NCBI GenBank assembly: GCA_030068145.1
Contig: JAPJBO010000410.1
Location: 62,001 to 126,000 of the forward strand
Reading direction: 5' to 3'
Source: Diplonema papillatum
Taxonomy: Eukaryota > Euglenozoa > Diplonemea > Diplonemida > Diplonemidae
DNA: 64,000 nucleotides
The notes beneath the pieces were generated by a model that had not been told where the DNA came from, made no database searches, and saw only the letters and a list, made by a program, of their open reading frames with translations. A program made the position numbers and the translations under genes. Position 1 is the first letter of the stretch; every line of letters begins with the position of its first letter. Positions 13,701 to 23,851 of the stretch are shown one piece after another.

Positions 13701-14111
13701 CTTTGTATCCACAGGGACTGCGGCAAAGTTGATGCGAGTCAAGTGCACACTTATGTACCCGACAGGGTGCTCCTCTTTGTGGTTGTCAGCCCACCACAGA
13801 GAGCAGGGCGGACAAGTGCGGTCTTCTTGGCAACACGACATGAAGCATGTGTATTACACAAGCCAAAAATGCCAGCGCCGCAGGCGCAGAAATCATTGCC
13901 AAGCTAATGGGCCAGTGCTGCAGGTTCCAAAATTGAGGGTGTACGTTGCTAGAACGATGATCCAAAGGTGCAGTAACCGTACTGTACCCCACCCTGCCCA
14001 CTACATACCCACCACCACCACTGGCCACCGCACCACCCACTGCACAACCTCCACGACCTCGCACCACATGACCACTCACTACCGCTGCCCACCCACGACA
14101 CCCGGCCGCTG
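10772..14111. other. Intergenic stretch with repeat fragments, no gene seen
   Basis: No ORF here has a recognisable domain or exon context. Contents: 11514-11700 is related to the repeat at 48.6-49.1 kb; 12920-13155 contains partial copies of the NDUFAF6-like gene's 5' region; 13448-13930 is an approximately 250-bp direct duplication (AGCCGCTTTGTA... at 13448 and 13698, each unit ending CCAGCGCCGCAGGCG); 13985-14100 is a CA/CCACC-rich low-complexity run. Confidence 0.6.
12920..13155 (+). pseudogene. Partial copy of the NDUFAF6-like 5' end and presequence
   Basis: 12950-13055 repeats the sequence around the start codon of the 25425 gene, including an ATG (12970) followed by codons for an Arg/Ser-rich presequence, but it diverges after about 30 codons. 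13090-13145 (GTTTTGGGTCAGAATGCAAA and following) matches 25018-25075, upstream of that gene, so pieces are present in rearranged order. An ORF of 227 codons runs through but the body of the protein is absent. Confidence 0.6.
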
Positions 14112-14119
14112 GCTATAAC

Positions 14120-14849
14120 CACGTGTGGCCCTATTTACGCTCTTTTTGGGCAGAATCCAAGATCCTATTTACGTTTTTCTTGTATTTTTTTAGCCTGTCT
14201 TTTGCACCCGTTTCGGTACGTAGGCCCAGAACTTCGTCCTTTGGCTTTGGTTTTGACTGGCCACGTACTGCCCTCAAGACTTCCGTGTATTAACGAGCAA
14301 AAGAATGAAAAAGGCGAACCAAACTCGACGGAGTTGCGGCGTGCCGCGTTGGGAGGGCGAAATATTTCGGGACAGAGGAATATCGGACTCTTCGCGTGTT
14401 CGCTTTCTTTCTGTCGGTTGTGCTAAGGAGGTTGTACCAGCGATGCCGCTACGATCAACACCATCACCACAATCGGAAGTTTGTCAGGCCTTCGACTACC
14501 CTGAGCAACGCACTGTGCAACAGTTGTAGGAGAGAGCGTCAACGCAAGTTCCAACAAGAACTCGGATGGCGTTGAGTCAACGCTTGCCAATAAAAAGCTA
14601 AGACCTTCAGAGGCTGCCTAGCTTGGTCACGAAACATCTCTTACCACTGCTTCATCGAACGAAGCCATCGAACCGAGCCACAACAGCATGCTGTGTCTGT
14701 TTGCGCTCCTGCCGTCATAGCGCGGACGTCATCCGCGGACTGAAAGCCCAGAAACTTCCTGTTACCTTCGCTGTAACCTGGTGCAAAAAAGTGCAAACAA
14801 TGTATTTGGCAAAATCTCTTTTTACATTCACGCTTTAGGGCCACACCTG
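14120..14849. mobile_element. hAT-type non-autonomous element, copy 1 (730 bp)
   Basis: The ends are CACGTGTGGCCCTA (14120-14133) and TAGGGCCACACCTG (14836-14849), inverted repeats with one mismatch that start with CA as hAT ends do. Flanks GCTATAAC (14112-14119) and GCTATAAG (14850-14857) form an 8-bp target duplication with one mismatch. There is no transposase inside. The interior aligns with both ends of the longer copy at 37417-40662. Confidence in the boundaries is high because the second copy gives the same ends with a perfect duplication. Confidence 0.85.
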
Positions 14850-14856
14850 GCTATAA

Positions 14857-16348
14857 GGGTAGGCGGGTTTTTTTTTTTTTTTTGGCCCGTGTCCGCGCGC
14901 GCGTAAATTTTTGGAACCCCCCGGAAAAAAAAACTTTTGCAAAAAAAAAACTTTTGGGATCTGTGCATTGGAACCGGTCGTGAGAGCGACTGCAGGCGTA
15001 GTCACGAGCGTGTCCGGCTCGGGAAAAGTCGAAAACCTGTTCATCACACCGATACTTCACGGCGATGCAAATCGCGTAGACGTTGTTTACCTCAGTGTGT
15101 ATTGACTTTGAAGCCGACTATGCCCGGTGCTGGGTTGGTGCGCTGGGCAAGCAATATCGTGATACTTTGACGTTGGTGCCAATCTAAACAGCAAGATTTG
15201 CGTAGCTTTAGCCAGCTCCTGCTGGACGCAGTCGAAGCACGCGGGATACAAGCACAGCCTCAGCCTCGAAACCGTGCGCGGTTTTACCGGCAAGGCATGT
15301 CGGGGGGTTTTTTTGCCGCTGTGGTGCGATTATCACACAGAACCAGTCCGCGGGCAGTGCACGCGTCTATGCCTTCCGACGCCTGGAGCAGCTACTAGTA
15401 GGGACGTATCTGAGACTCGACTGAGGAGGCATTAAAAGGACGCAGGGCAAGCGATGCGTTCGCGGTGCTTGCGACATAGTGCTTTGCACTTGACCGGCGG
15501 CAATGCTTGTGCCGAGGTATATTTGCGAAGAAAACGGCACTCGGACCGTGACATCGCAATGGGGCATGTCAGAAGAGAGATACAAGATTGACGGACACCC
15601 GCACAATGGACAGTCCTCTGGTTCACTGCTTTATCGTTCGCGGCGTACCCGGCGAACCGCGATCTCGAGTTTAAACCCGAGTGTTTTTTCTCCTGTGGCA
15701 TCGTCTATCCTCTGCAGCCTTCGACTATGGAACTGTTGAACTCTAGACTGCCACCGCAACCCCTCGGACACATCAAGCTCACCACATTCATCTTTGAGCT
15801 CATCGTCCAGGAATTCCACCAACACGCTTCACACCGTATGAACCGGCTCTACCTACCGCTTCACACCGTATGAACCGGCTCTACCTACCGCTTCACACCG
15901 TATGTACCGGCTCTACCAACCGCTTCACACCGTATGTACCGGCTCTACCTACCGCTTCACACCGTATGTACCGGCTCTACCTACCGTATGTACCGGCTAT
16001 ACTACTGGCCGGTCCGCTGTTGGCACTTTTGTGCCCGTTGTCGGTAGGTAGAGCCGGTACATACGGTGTGAAGCGGTAGGTAGAGCCGGTTCATACGGTG
16101 TGAAGCGGTAGGTAGAGCCGGTACATACGGTGTGAAGCGGTGTGTAGCCGGCATACGGTGTGAAGCGGTGTGTAGCCGGTACATACGGTATGAAGCGGTG
16201 TGTAGCCGGTACATACGGTGTGACATCCAGTAGCAGAAAGTCTTGTGGCAAAAGTTTTTTTTTTCTGAAAAGTTTTTTTTTTTTGCGCGCGCGCGTAAAT
16301 TTCTGTGGGCCGACGGACATGGGCCAAAAAAAAAAAAACCGCCTACCC
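14857..16348. mobile_element. TIR element with TAA duplication and internal palindromic array
   Basis: The ends read GGGTAGGCGGG then poly-T and GGCCCGTGTCCG at left; at right, inverted, GGGTAGGCGG, poly-T and GGCCCATGTCCG. TAA flanks both ends (14854-14856 and 16349-16351), as in PIF/Harbinger insertions. Farther in, both ends carry A-runs followed by CTTTT. Between these blocks, CGCGCGCGTAAATTT lies in the same, not the inverted, orientation at the two ends. The interior (15000-15820) has no recognisable transposase. The left TAA is also part of the target duplication of the adjoining hAT element. Confidence 0.65.
15826..16225. repeat. Palindromic 32-bp tandem array
   Basis: Units of about CTTCACACCGTATGTACCGG plus CTCTACCTACCG run forward to about 15995 and then as the reverse complement from about 16043, around a 50-bp spacer. 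The array sits inside the TAA-flanked element and could fold into a long hairpin. Confidence 0.9.
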
Positions 16349-16468
16349 TAAGGAATGTTTTTTTTTCGACGACAACTCGTGTCAGACTAGCCTACCCGAT
16401 AGTAACCCGAAGGCAGTTGATTTCTTCAGGCAAGTTTTCTCTACCGGCGGAAGTTGTTTGGGTTAGCG

Positions 16469-18138
16469 TTTTTTTTTTGTCGGCCGCCCAATGTCCACTC
16501 TCCTTACTGTCTTTCTCTTTTCAGCTAGTCGCCTTTTTCACTGTCAATACAAGCAAGCACTAATCGAGATATCTCAAAACGAGGAATGACCAACGAGCCG
16601 CAAGCGGGTCGTCACATAGCGCCTTCGCACGCCTGGCCACGTGGCGGATTGTGGGCCTTCGTCTAGTCGCAAAGTCTTCGAGGAGACGCTTCAGATGTGG
16701 TTGGTCTTGTGGGTATGCTTCCATGATATCAGACACAAAATTGTGCGTCGCGTCGTCTGCCAGCAGTACATGCTGGGCGGTTGCCATCTCCGCGCACCGT
16801 TTACAGTTGACCTTTGTGCCTCGAGGCATTACCGCACGCCGCACGATGGACTGCAGGAGGTCTGCCGCCCCGGGTATGGTCTCGAGGGAGCCGAGGGTGC
16901 TTCCCTTTGTCGTCTTCGCCGATGCCAGCTCACGGATACTCCTCATGGCCGTCTTCGTGCGGCGGTGACGCCAGACGCGCCGCACGAAACGGATGGGGCT
17001 CTCCAGCATCGGGAACTCCTCAGCCACGAGACAGCACACAGACTTCACCCCGTTTAAAGAGTGGAGCAGCTCCATGCTTAGTCCCGGCCCTCTGTCCCGG
17101 AGTGCCTGGGTCGCCGCCTCGTCCGCCCGGTTGATGAAGGCGTTGTCGGCGTGCCCCTTACTCCATCGAAGGCACTGTACGTACTCGCCTACCGCGCTGG
17201 CGACGGGGTCGCCGAGCTCTCCGCGGCGGACATGCAAGATTGCGGCCTCGCTGTCGCTGTACCACGGTACACGGTCGGGTGTGACTTCACGCCGCCGTAA
17301 TGTCGTTGCTAGCAAATAGATGGCAGCCATCTCAGTCTCCGTACTCGATGTCACCGTGCCCCTCACCTGGCAGCCGAATGACGTCCCAGCGGACCCGCGT
17401 GATTCATCTTCCAGAAACCCCCCGTCGGTCGCCACCACCATTTCCCGTGGCGCCGAGAGTTCATCCGTCCCCAGTAGCGTGTCAATCCGTTCCAAGACGT
17501 CCTCTCCCTCCACCGTTGTGGAGCCGGTGTGGCGGCCTTCGCCGGAATCCTTCTACCGGCAGTGCGCTTTTCGCCTCGTCAGGTCAGACGAAAATGCGCC
17601 TTTTTCGCAGCCACGTGCTCCCCATCGTATCGATGCACTGTCTTTCGTCTTGCTTCGACCCACGGGCGCCGAAGCTCGTTGCAGCCCACGCGAGTCTCTT
17701 CCCCAAGCATCGGGGTTGAAGGATTTCGCGTGGTGCAAAGACGGCTTCGACTGCCAAAATGTTGAGACATATGCGGCGCAACGACGAACGCGGGCGGTAC
17801 TGGCTCATCGTGTGGAACGGTACACGTGGGAGTTTGTGAAGTCGACGAGGCGCGCCAACCTTTCCATGCACTTGGCGTCATTATCGCACCCACTCAGTCG
17901 TCCGCCCGCATGGATACACACACCCAGCAGTCTTGCCCGGTTGGTGGTTTCACGAATGGGATCCGAGCTCCATGCGAAGGAAGACCTCGCCAGTACAACC
18001 GTCTTTTCCTCAGCCAACTCCAGGTCTTTCGATGTCGCCCACTTTTTTAGAGCCCTGCAAGTTCCTTGGAGTCGTGATCTCGTCGTGCGTGCAACCAGGT
18101 CATCGACGTATGCCCGTGTTTCATCCTCGGGAGGCTCG
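16469..18138 (-). mobile_element. 5'-truncated LINE-like retrotransposon
   Basis: Read on the minus strand, the order is reverse transcriptase C-terminal part, RNase H, CCHH-like motif, 3' untranslated region and an A-run (T-run at 16469-16478). The RT motif YVDD is encoded at 18099-18110, followed by a KTVVLA and LLGVCIH region as in RT palm/thumb. The 5' end stops at about 18138 beside another T-run. Frameshifts separate the RT from the RNase H, so the copy is dead. A clade assignment needs an alignment. Confidence 0.8.
16560..17513 (-). pseudogene. LINE RNase H and C-terminal zinc-motif fragment (317 codons)
   Basis: Residues 25-135 form a type I RNase H: TDGG with D30, TET with E59, YSDSEA with D87, and the final HADN...RADEA with D131, giving the complete DEDD set. 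A C-x2-C-x8-H-x9-H stretch follows around residues 230-255, similar to the cysteine/histidine motif at the end of many LINE ORF2 proteins. The frame is broken upstream: the RT segment continues in other minus-strand frames at 17584-18138. It would remove RNA from the RNA:DNA hybrid during target-primed reverse transcription. This copy lacks an intact RT and is not functional alone. Confidence 0.8.
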
Positions 18139-19184
18139 CAAGTTTTTTTTTTTTAGATATTGTATGGGGTTAACATCGGGTATATAAAGCTACTTCTCTG
18201 ACTTCACCACTTCATCATGGCACTCACTGCTCGCCGCTTCACCACTTCATGCCTTGCTTTACTGCGCCAGTTCACAACTTCATACCGCACTGCGCCATTT
18301 CACCGCTTCATGCTTGTCAGCACTTCATGTGCTGTGTCAAAATCAGAAAACACGCACGACCAAACTTTTGTTTTCTGATTCCTTTGGAATCCGGTGCCCA
18401 ACACCTTCCTGGTGAGTGGTTCGTTACGCGCTTAGCATTCCCGCGATGAATTGACACAATTGCTCTTGTACGTCGGTTCGGTTCTTTCGAGGGAATGCTT
18501 CGGTACTGCATACCTTCTGACATCGGGGGGGGGAACTGCGGGTGCTGGCGTGGCTTCTCCGGGAGGGGGGCATTGTTAGCGTTTATTGGGTGTTTTAAAA
18601 CGCACGTCGAGTACCTGTGGAGACAGGTCAGACGTTTGCCTCCCGGTACGGGCAGATGCGCTGCATCGCCTCCAGGGGGCGATCACGGAGAATAGCCCAA
18701 CGGTTGCCAACAGGAGCATCCGAGGTGCTGGCGTCAGGCAGTGGAGGTGCTCCCTAGCGATGTTCCCATCAGCGTTATGATGGCGTCCATCGCTGGGATG
18801 TCATCCTCCTCTGTCTTCCTGGACATTGGCTGCACGAAAACCGAACGAGCTGGAGGATGTCGGAGTGCAAATGAAGCTGCAGAAAGACGTGTCAAAGTTT
18901 GCGGTGTGCAAGAAGACGTGGGGGGACTTTGGAAGCACCTCAAGTAAAAGCCTTAAGATAGTATGCTAAAGCGCGCCGGGCTTTACACTGCAGTGGACGA
19001 GGGCTCCGGAACGACAAGCGAAGTGCCCGTTCCGAGTTCGTCGAACTGGTCGTGAGCCCTGCCACCATCGATTGAAGGGGAACGACGAGTCGAAAAAGGA
19101 GGGCACGAGCGTGGTGTCCTTGGCAGCGACTTCGTGAGGGACTTGACCCATGTCGTTTTTTTGGCACGCACAAACAAAACGAAG
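18139..19184. other. Intergenic, low-complexity TTCACCACTTCAT repeats
   Basis: 18195-18330 has degenerate copies of TTCACCACTTCAT; a few similar motifs lie at 13170-13225. Nothing else is recognisable up to transposon copy A. Confidence 0.5.
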
Positions 19185-19569
19185 CGCCATGGTGTGGTCG
19201 GTGGGCCAGTTCCCCGTAGTTCCCCCGTAGTTCAACCAGGGGGGGGGGTGTCGTTTTTTTTTTTTGCTTTTTCAGTTTTTGCTGAGTACTTCAGGGCTGT
19301 GATTCTTGATCTTGGCGAGCACTTCCTAGCGACTTTGCACCTTTCTGTCACACAATGTGGACAATTCTGATGATATTTGGCCCACGAAGGTCGGAAAGCC
19401 AAGAGGATGAAGAAGAAGACACTGCGTAAAAACAAAATAAAACGACCAAAAAACAAGACGGCACACGTCCTCCGGAAATTGGAAAGCGAAATTTGTGGGA
19501 TCTCGACGGTCAAACGGTTCCAACATCTTGATGAAATAACCCAGTCTGCAAACCTGTGACGTTTCTGCG

Positions 19570-21930
19570 CTACATCTCCTCGCTGCTTTCACTATCCTCG
19601 CTATTAGCTGTCTCGAAGCGCACCTTTTTCAGGGGGGGCTCGTCTTCTTGGGGTTGCTTCTTTCGCTGCCGGGAGGGAGACCTCGGACGCGGCAAAGCCT
19701 CGGGTTCTTCGGTTTTTGCATCCTTCTGTTCCAGGTCATGGAGCAACTTGCCAGCAACAACATTAGCCCGGAATCGCATGCTTCGGGCAAGGGCGTGCTG
19801 TTTTAGCTCGTCAAGAAGCAACTTCTCATCAGCTTCCTGACATGCAGACACAAGCTTGTCTTTGCTCCAGTTTTGGCAGGACTTGATACCTCGCCGTTCA
19901 GCTTGCTGCACAAGCGCATCCTTTCGCCAATGACTGTCTGCATCGAATCGCCAAGGAATCCTTTTGATGAAGTCATTGCGTTCTGCCTGCCACTTTTTCC
20001 TGTCGTCATGAGAAACTTGCTTCGCCTTGTAGTGGGTCAACTTCAGCAAACCGCATCGGTCTTTCCTCGCCTGGATAGTTTCTATCCTTTGCGCAGCATA
20101 TTGCTGAATTGTCTTTGGGTAGGGCTGGTGAATGCTCAGGTGAGCGTTGGTGCTCGATAGCTTTGCCCTGATGCATTCATCGCGGATGCGCGTGTTTGTC
20201 TGCTGTTGCAGGTGACGTTTCATGGATCCAACGGTGCCCTCTATGAGACTCGGTCCTAGCTTTACGGGTCTTGGGGTATCCGCTGTTGCCTTGCTGTACA
20301 TGGTCAGCTCTGCAACAATGCCGCAGGCAAACCTGTGGGCAACAGAAGACAGGAAAGCTGAATCTGTTGCCTCGTCTATGGGTTTAATGGTTGGCATCTG
20401 CACGCCGGGACCTCCGTAATAGCTCGCAATAGAGCCAGCCGCGTCTAAGTGGGCTTTCATACGCCGAATGAACTGCTGAACGGAGTTCCGCTGGCACACA
20501 AACTTTACTTCCGGGGCCTTCGTAGGAAATGTCACACCTCGTCTCGCTTTTTCCATCCACAGCGGATTCCCGAAAATGTCCTTTCCAGTTCGAATTTTTG
20601 TGAAATAGAGACCCAGGGTAGCCATCAAATCGCTGGCAAAGCCGGCAGTAAAGTCGTCGTCGAGTACTTCTTCCCCAGCGTACTGCCAGATTCGCCTCAA
20701 CGCCGGATATGCAATGATCTCAAATGCTAAACCTATTCGACGGAAGCGCTCCTGGGTACCACGAGGAGTCAGGTACATGACGATATTCTTCTTTTTTTTC
20801 GAATACTCTGTCGTTTCATCAAAGCTGCCGAGGAAGTCCAAGTACCATCCCAATAGGGTCTTCTGACCAACGGTGCATGATAGAGACCACGCGGCTGCCC
20901 AGGACGTTCCGAATCTCCCTGTCGTCGCCCTCTGCCACAACACACCTTTCAACTCCGGGCCGCCCTGTTCCCGCAGCCATACAGCAAATGCAGGTGAAGA
21001 TGCCACGTCGTTCGCTGCTGCACACAGGAACGTCATCTCCTTCCCAATCTTGAGCTCGGTCACAACCCTGCTCATCGTCCGATGCAACCTGTGCACTGGT
21101 TCGTATACCCGGGGTTGTTTGAGGCCCCCCACACCTGCTCCGCGGTCCGTAAACATACAGCAGAAGCGGTCTTGCTCGAAAAAGGCATCAGGGCCGAGAA
21201 CGCCAAGCCCTCGAAGTTCTTGCGTGAGAGACGAGAAGTAGCAACAGATTTCTGTCACTGCGTCTTCCACCATGCTGCCATCGTGCACGGTTGAAAGGCA
21301 CGCCTTCAGGAAATGGTGCCTTTGTGATGTTCCTTGCATCCAAGTTGCTGTCAAGTGGATTGCATGCCAATTCTCGTTAACAGGTGTGCTATCGTGCTGC
21401 AAGGCGACATCCTTGTCTTCGATGGCACACAAAAACGAGATATCACGCGCAACCAGGTTGCTCTGCCATGCTCGCTCAACCCTGAAACGACTCACTTTTA
21501 CTCGCTGGATAATGAGGAGTACCCGGGGTATGCGTCGGATCTTGACATCTTCCGCCATCAGGCTGTCTACGATACCTCGCAGTTCTCCGTCGGCCAGGCC
21601 TCCGCCGTCCGTCACCACAGCGCGATTCTTGTCGAGGACTGGTACAAGCACGCAATGGCCGCAACTGAGCTTCCACAAGTCCTCTCTGAGAACAACAGGA
21701 CAGTCGGCCAGACAAACTGTTGAAGGGGGGCCGGTAGCGAGGCGCACATATGTCCCAGCAAGCGCGTAGCCAACCGACTTCGCAAGTCCTACGATAGCGT
21801 TCCAGTCAGCATTCTCGACGAGAAAACCTTCATGGCGCATTCCACACGGCTTCACGAAAGTAACGTCAATCTTCATCTCCCCGTTGTTCCAGGCTTTCCT
21901 GACTCGCTCTCGTTCCTTTTCCTGCAACAA
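19570..21930 (-). CDS. Putative transposase of copy A (786 residues)
   Basis: This is an uninterrupted ORF inside a TIR element with target duplications, so a transposase role is inferred from context. Segments resemble an RNase H-like DDE core: LQHDST with D180 followed by a beta-strand-like stretch, then CCMFTDRGAG with D262, then FLCAAANDVA and a GRFGTSWAAA segment. An acidic third residue, perhaps in the 515-570 region, cannot be pinned down. The tail (residues 705-786) is Lys/Arg-rich then acidic, with a likely nuclear localisation signal at PRPRSPSRQRKK. The start codon is uncertain: TTGCAG just upstream of the methionine could be a splice acceptor, and a donor-like GTCGAG near 22180 would join it to the 317-residue ORF. 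No named family is recognised. Remnants of the same protein lie at 60655-61160. Confidence 0.7.
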   Translation of the reverse strand: MLQEKERERVRKAWNNGEMKIDVTFVKPCGMRHEGFLVENADWNAIVGLAKSVGYALAGTYVRLATGPPSTVCLADCPVVLREDLWKLSCGHCVLVPVLDKNRAVVTDGGGLADGELRGIVDSLMAEDVKIRRIPRVLLIIQRVKVSRFRVERAWQSNLVARDISFLCAIEDKDVALQHDSTPVNENWHAIHLTATWMQGTSQRHHFLKACLSTVHDGSMVEDAVTEICCYFSSLTQELRGLGVLGPDAFFEQDRFCCMFTDRGAGVGGLKQPRVYEPVHRLHRTMSRVVTELKIGKEMTFLCAAANDVASSPAFAVWLREQGGPELKGVLWQRATTGRFGTSWAAAWSLSCTVGQKTLLGWYLDFLGSFDETTEYSKKKKNIVMYLTPRGTQERFRRIGLAFEIIAYPALRRIWQYAGEEVLDDDFTAGFASDLMATLGLYFTKIRTGKDIFGNPLWMEKARRGVTFPTKAPEVKFVCQRNSVQQFIRRMKAHLDAAGSIASYYGGPGVQMPTIKPIDEATDSAFLSSVAHRFACGIVAELTMYSKATADTPRPVKLGPSLIEGTVGSMKRHLQQQTNTRIRDECIRAKLSSTNAHLSIHQPYPKTIQQYAAQRIETIQARKDRCGLLKLTHYKAKQVSHDDRKKWQAERNDFIKRIPWRFDADSHWRKDALVQQAERRGIKSCQNWSKDKLVSACQEADEKLLLDELKQHALARSMRFRANVVAGKLLHDLEQKDAKTEEPEALPRPRSPSRQRKKQPQEDEPPLKKVRFETANSEDSESSEEM

Positions 21931-22142
21931 ACCCCTGCATTGGTTTTGAACACACCGACATTACAAACGTTAATTTCTCTTCGTCAGCTAGTCGAATACC
22001 CGAGTTGCCGCCGGATAGACAGGCCGTCGCTTCCAATGGACATCCAGAACAAAAGAGAATTGAGACAACAAAAAACTATAATTGATCGTCGGGAACACAC
22101 AAAAAAAGAAATGCCTTTACGATGGAGGCTATCACCAGAAAG

Positions 22143-23096
22143 CTAGATTTTTGCCTCTTTGCGTGGGTTCTCGACCTCTGCTTCCTCGTCTGCCTTTCGT
22201 TTGAAGCCAACCATTTCAAACATCTTTTTGGCGTTGGCCTTTTCTTGTTCGGACATGCCCCTTGTGAGATCCTTCCTGGCCGCCACCTTCTTCTTATTTT
22301 TAGCAGCTTCTTTTTCTCTGAAAGCTTTTAGGTCTGCTTTCGCGTTCTTTGACAGCTTCTTGGCGAACTTCGGGCATCGACAACCGTGTCGTACAAACGA
22401 CGTCCCGTCAGAAAGCCTGTCCGGCGGGTTGCTGACCTTTGTGCCACAAATACAAAGCACCCAAGAGGGTCCGAACTTCAGCCCCACCTTGCCGAACCTG
22501 TCACACAGCGCCTCCTCCAACTTGTTCGTAATCATCGAGCTACTGTCCGCCCGCGATGTGTATGAGTTGTCGTGCACTTCCGCGTCGTGTGTTAGCAGGT
22601 GCTTTCGGACGTGCTTTGCCGAGTGCTTTTTCAGCTCCAAACGGACCACTATATGGAGGTTCAACTTCTTTTCGACGACCTTTTGTAGTCCCGCGTCGTT
22701 GAGCACTTCCGTCTCGTCGTCGCGCTCCTTATAAAACCAGCGACGTGCGACACCGGTAGCCCCCCTAAGGAAAGGAGCGTCTTTCTTTTCTGCAAGCTGG
22801 TTTCCGCATTCCAGCAGGTGCGGCCGTATTGTGGACTCGTGGAACGTTTGCAGCGAGCCGTTAGTCATAAAGTCGGCGTTGTACTTCATGTCTTCTTCCT
22901 TCAGGTCGATGGTGTCGCTTTCTTCGGTCTCGCTGTTGTCGTTCTCCTCACGCTCTTCCGTCGTGCGGACTTGGAGATATTTCGTAAAGCAGTGAAACGT
23001 AACGCCGATACAGAATTGCATTTTACGCTTTTGAATTTTGTTTCGTGCCTTTATTTGGGTACTTTCTTTTGTAGCCAGTTCAATGGAAACGATCAT
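22143..23096 (-). CDS. Second ORF of transposon copy A (317 residues)
   Basis: A charged protein upstream of, and on the same strand as, the 786-residue ORF, within the same TIRs. After an acidic stretch (residues 47-70) comes a central region with CICGTKV...HGCRCPKF, whose cysteines (C-x-C and C-x-C with a histidine) suggest a small zinc-binding module, then a Lys-rich helix and a basic tail. It could be an accessory DNA-binding protein or the N-terminal part of the transposase joined by splicing across about 250 bp. The first 40 residues are lower complexity and may not be coding. No family is recognised. Confidence 0.55.
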   Translation of the reverse strand: MIVSIELATKESTQIKARNKIQKRKMQFCIGVTFHCFTKYLQVRTTEEREENDNSETEESDTIDLKEEDMKYNADFMTNGSLQTFHESTIRPHLLECGNQLAEKKDAPFLRGATGVARRWFYKERDDETEVLNDAGLQKVVEKKLNLHIVVRLELKKHSAKHVRKHLLTHDAEVHDNSYTSRADSSSMITNKLEEALCDRFGKVGLKFGPSWVLCICGTKVSNPPDRLSDGTSFVRHGCRCPKFAKKLSKNAKADLKAFREKEAAKNKKKVAARKDLTRGMSEQEKANAKKMFEMVGFKRKADEEAEVENPRKEAKI

Positions 23097-23287
23097 TTTA
23101 CGAGAGAGATGATTTGCGCTTTATTTAGAGTTCGAGCTCGCTTGAGATTCCGGATGCAAAAGTCACCTGTAAGGCGATTGCATCGTATTGGGGTCACATT
23201 TCGTTTAGGCTACAGCAGCAGATGTTAGAACACAGAGAAGCATTTCATAAAGCTGTCTAGCTTTATTATGCAATGCTTCTCTGTTAA

Positions 23288-23637
23288 ATTTAGGGTCAAC
23301 GACAAAACGGATTCTATATAACTGGATTACGACAAAGTGGATTATTAGTGGATTATAATCCAGTAATAATCCACTTTGTCGCTTTTGATAATCCACTTTG
23401 TCGCTTCTGACAACCGGCATGAATTATATAGGGGGACCCTTTCACAAAAAGTTCCCACAGGGAAAGTGACTATTTTGAGCTGTTTGAGTTCATTGAAACC
23501 ATCAAAAGTGAGCTTAGGTCCGTCATACGGGGCGACAAAGTGGATTAGGCGACAAAGTGGATTGGCGACAAAGTGGATTATAATCCACTTTGTCGTAATC
23601 CAGTTATATAGAATCCACTTTGTCGTTTTCCCTAAAT
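23288..23637. mobile_element. TTAA-flanked MITE nested in copy A
   Basis: TTAA at 23284-23287 and 23638-23641 flanks inverted ends ATTTAGGG...GACAAA.CGGATTCTATA and its complement; about 60 bp match at each end. The interior contains repeated GACAAAGTGGATTA units in both orientations, including the perfect palindrome around TGGATTATAATCCA. A TTAA duplication suggests piggyBac-type mobilisation; because the ends are themselves TTAAATTTAG, a TA duplication is also possible. Confidence 0.75.
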
Positions 23638-23851
23638 TTAAACGCGCCGGTTTGAAGACCCCTGGCGCCCCTGTCCACCAACACCCCCAAAAAGCCCCAA
23701 ACCCTTTAACTCACATCAAAGCCCCCGCAGTCTGAGGGAAACATGAGACCTATGCCCCTCAAGAACCACCAAAAAAAAAAAGGACACCCCAAGGCCAGTT
23801 CCCCGTAGTTCCCCCGTAGTACCCCATGGTTATACCGATCACACCACGCCA

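Larger units (their letters stand above)
19190..23846 (-). mobile_element. DNA transposon copy A, 4,657 bp, unrecognised superfamily
   Basis: The ends are TGGTGTGGTCGGT at 19190 and, inverted, TGGTGTGATCGGT at 23846. CGCCA flanks both sides (19185-19189 and 23847-23851) as a 5-bp target duplication. Each TIR is about 75 bp: outer 13 bp, a GGGGAACTAC-type core, then GGGGTGTC and a T-run. Two minus-strand ORFs lie inside (22143-23096 and 19570-21930). A 350-bp MITE is nested at 23288-23637. Copy B at 54902-62783 has the same ends and its own 5-bp duplication, which fixes the boundaries. I do not recognise the superfamily. Confidence 0.9.
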
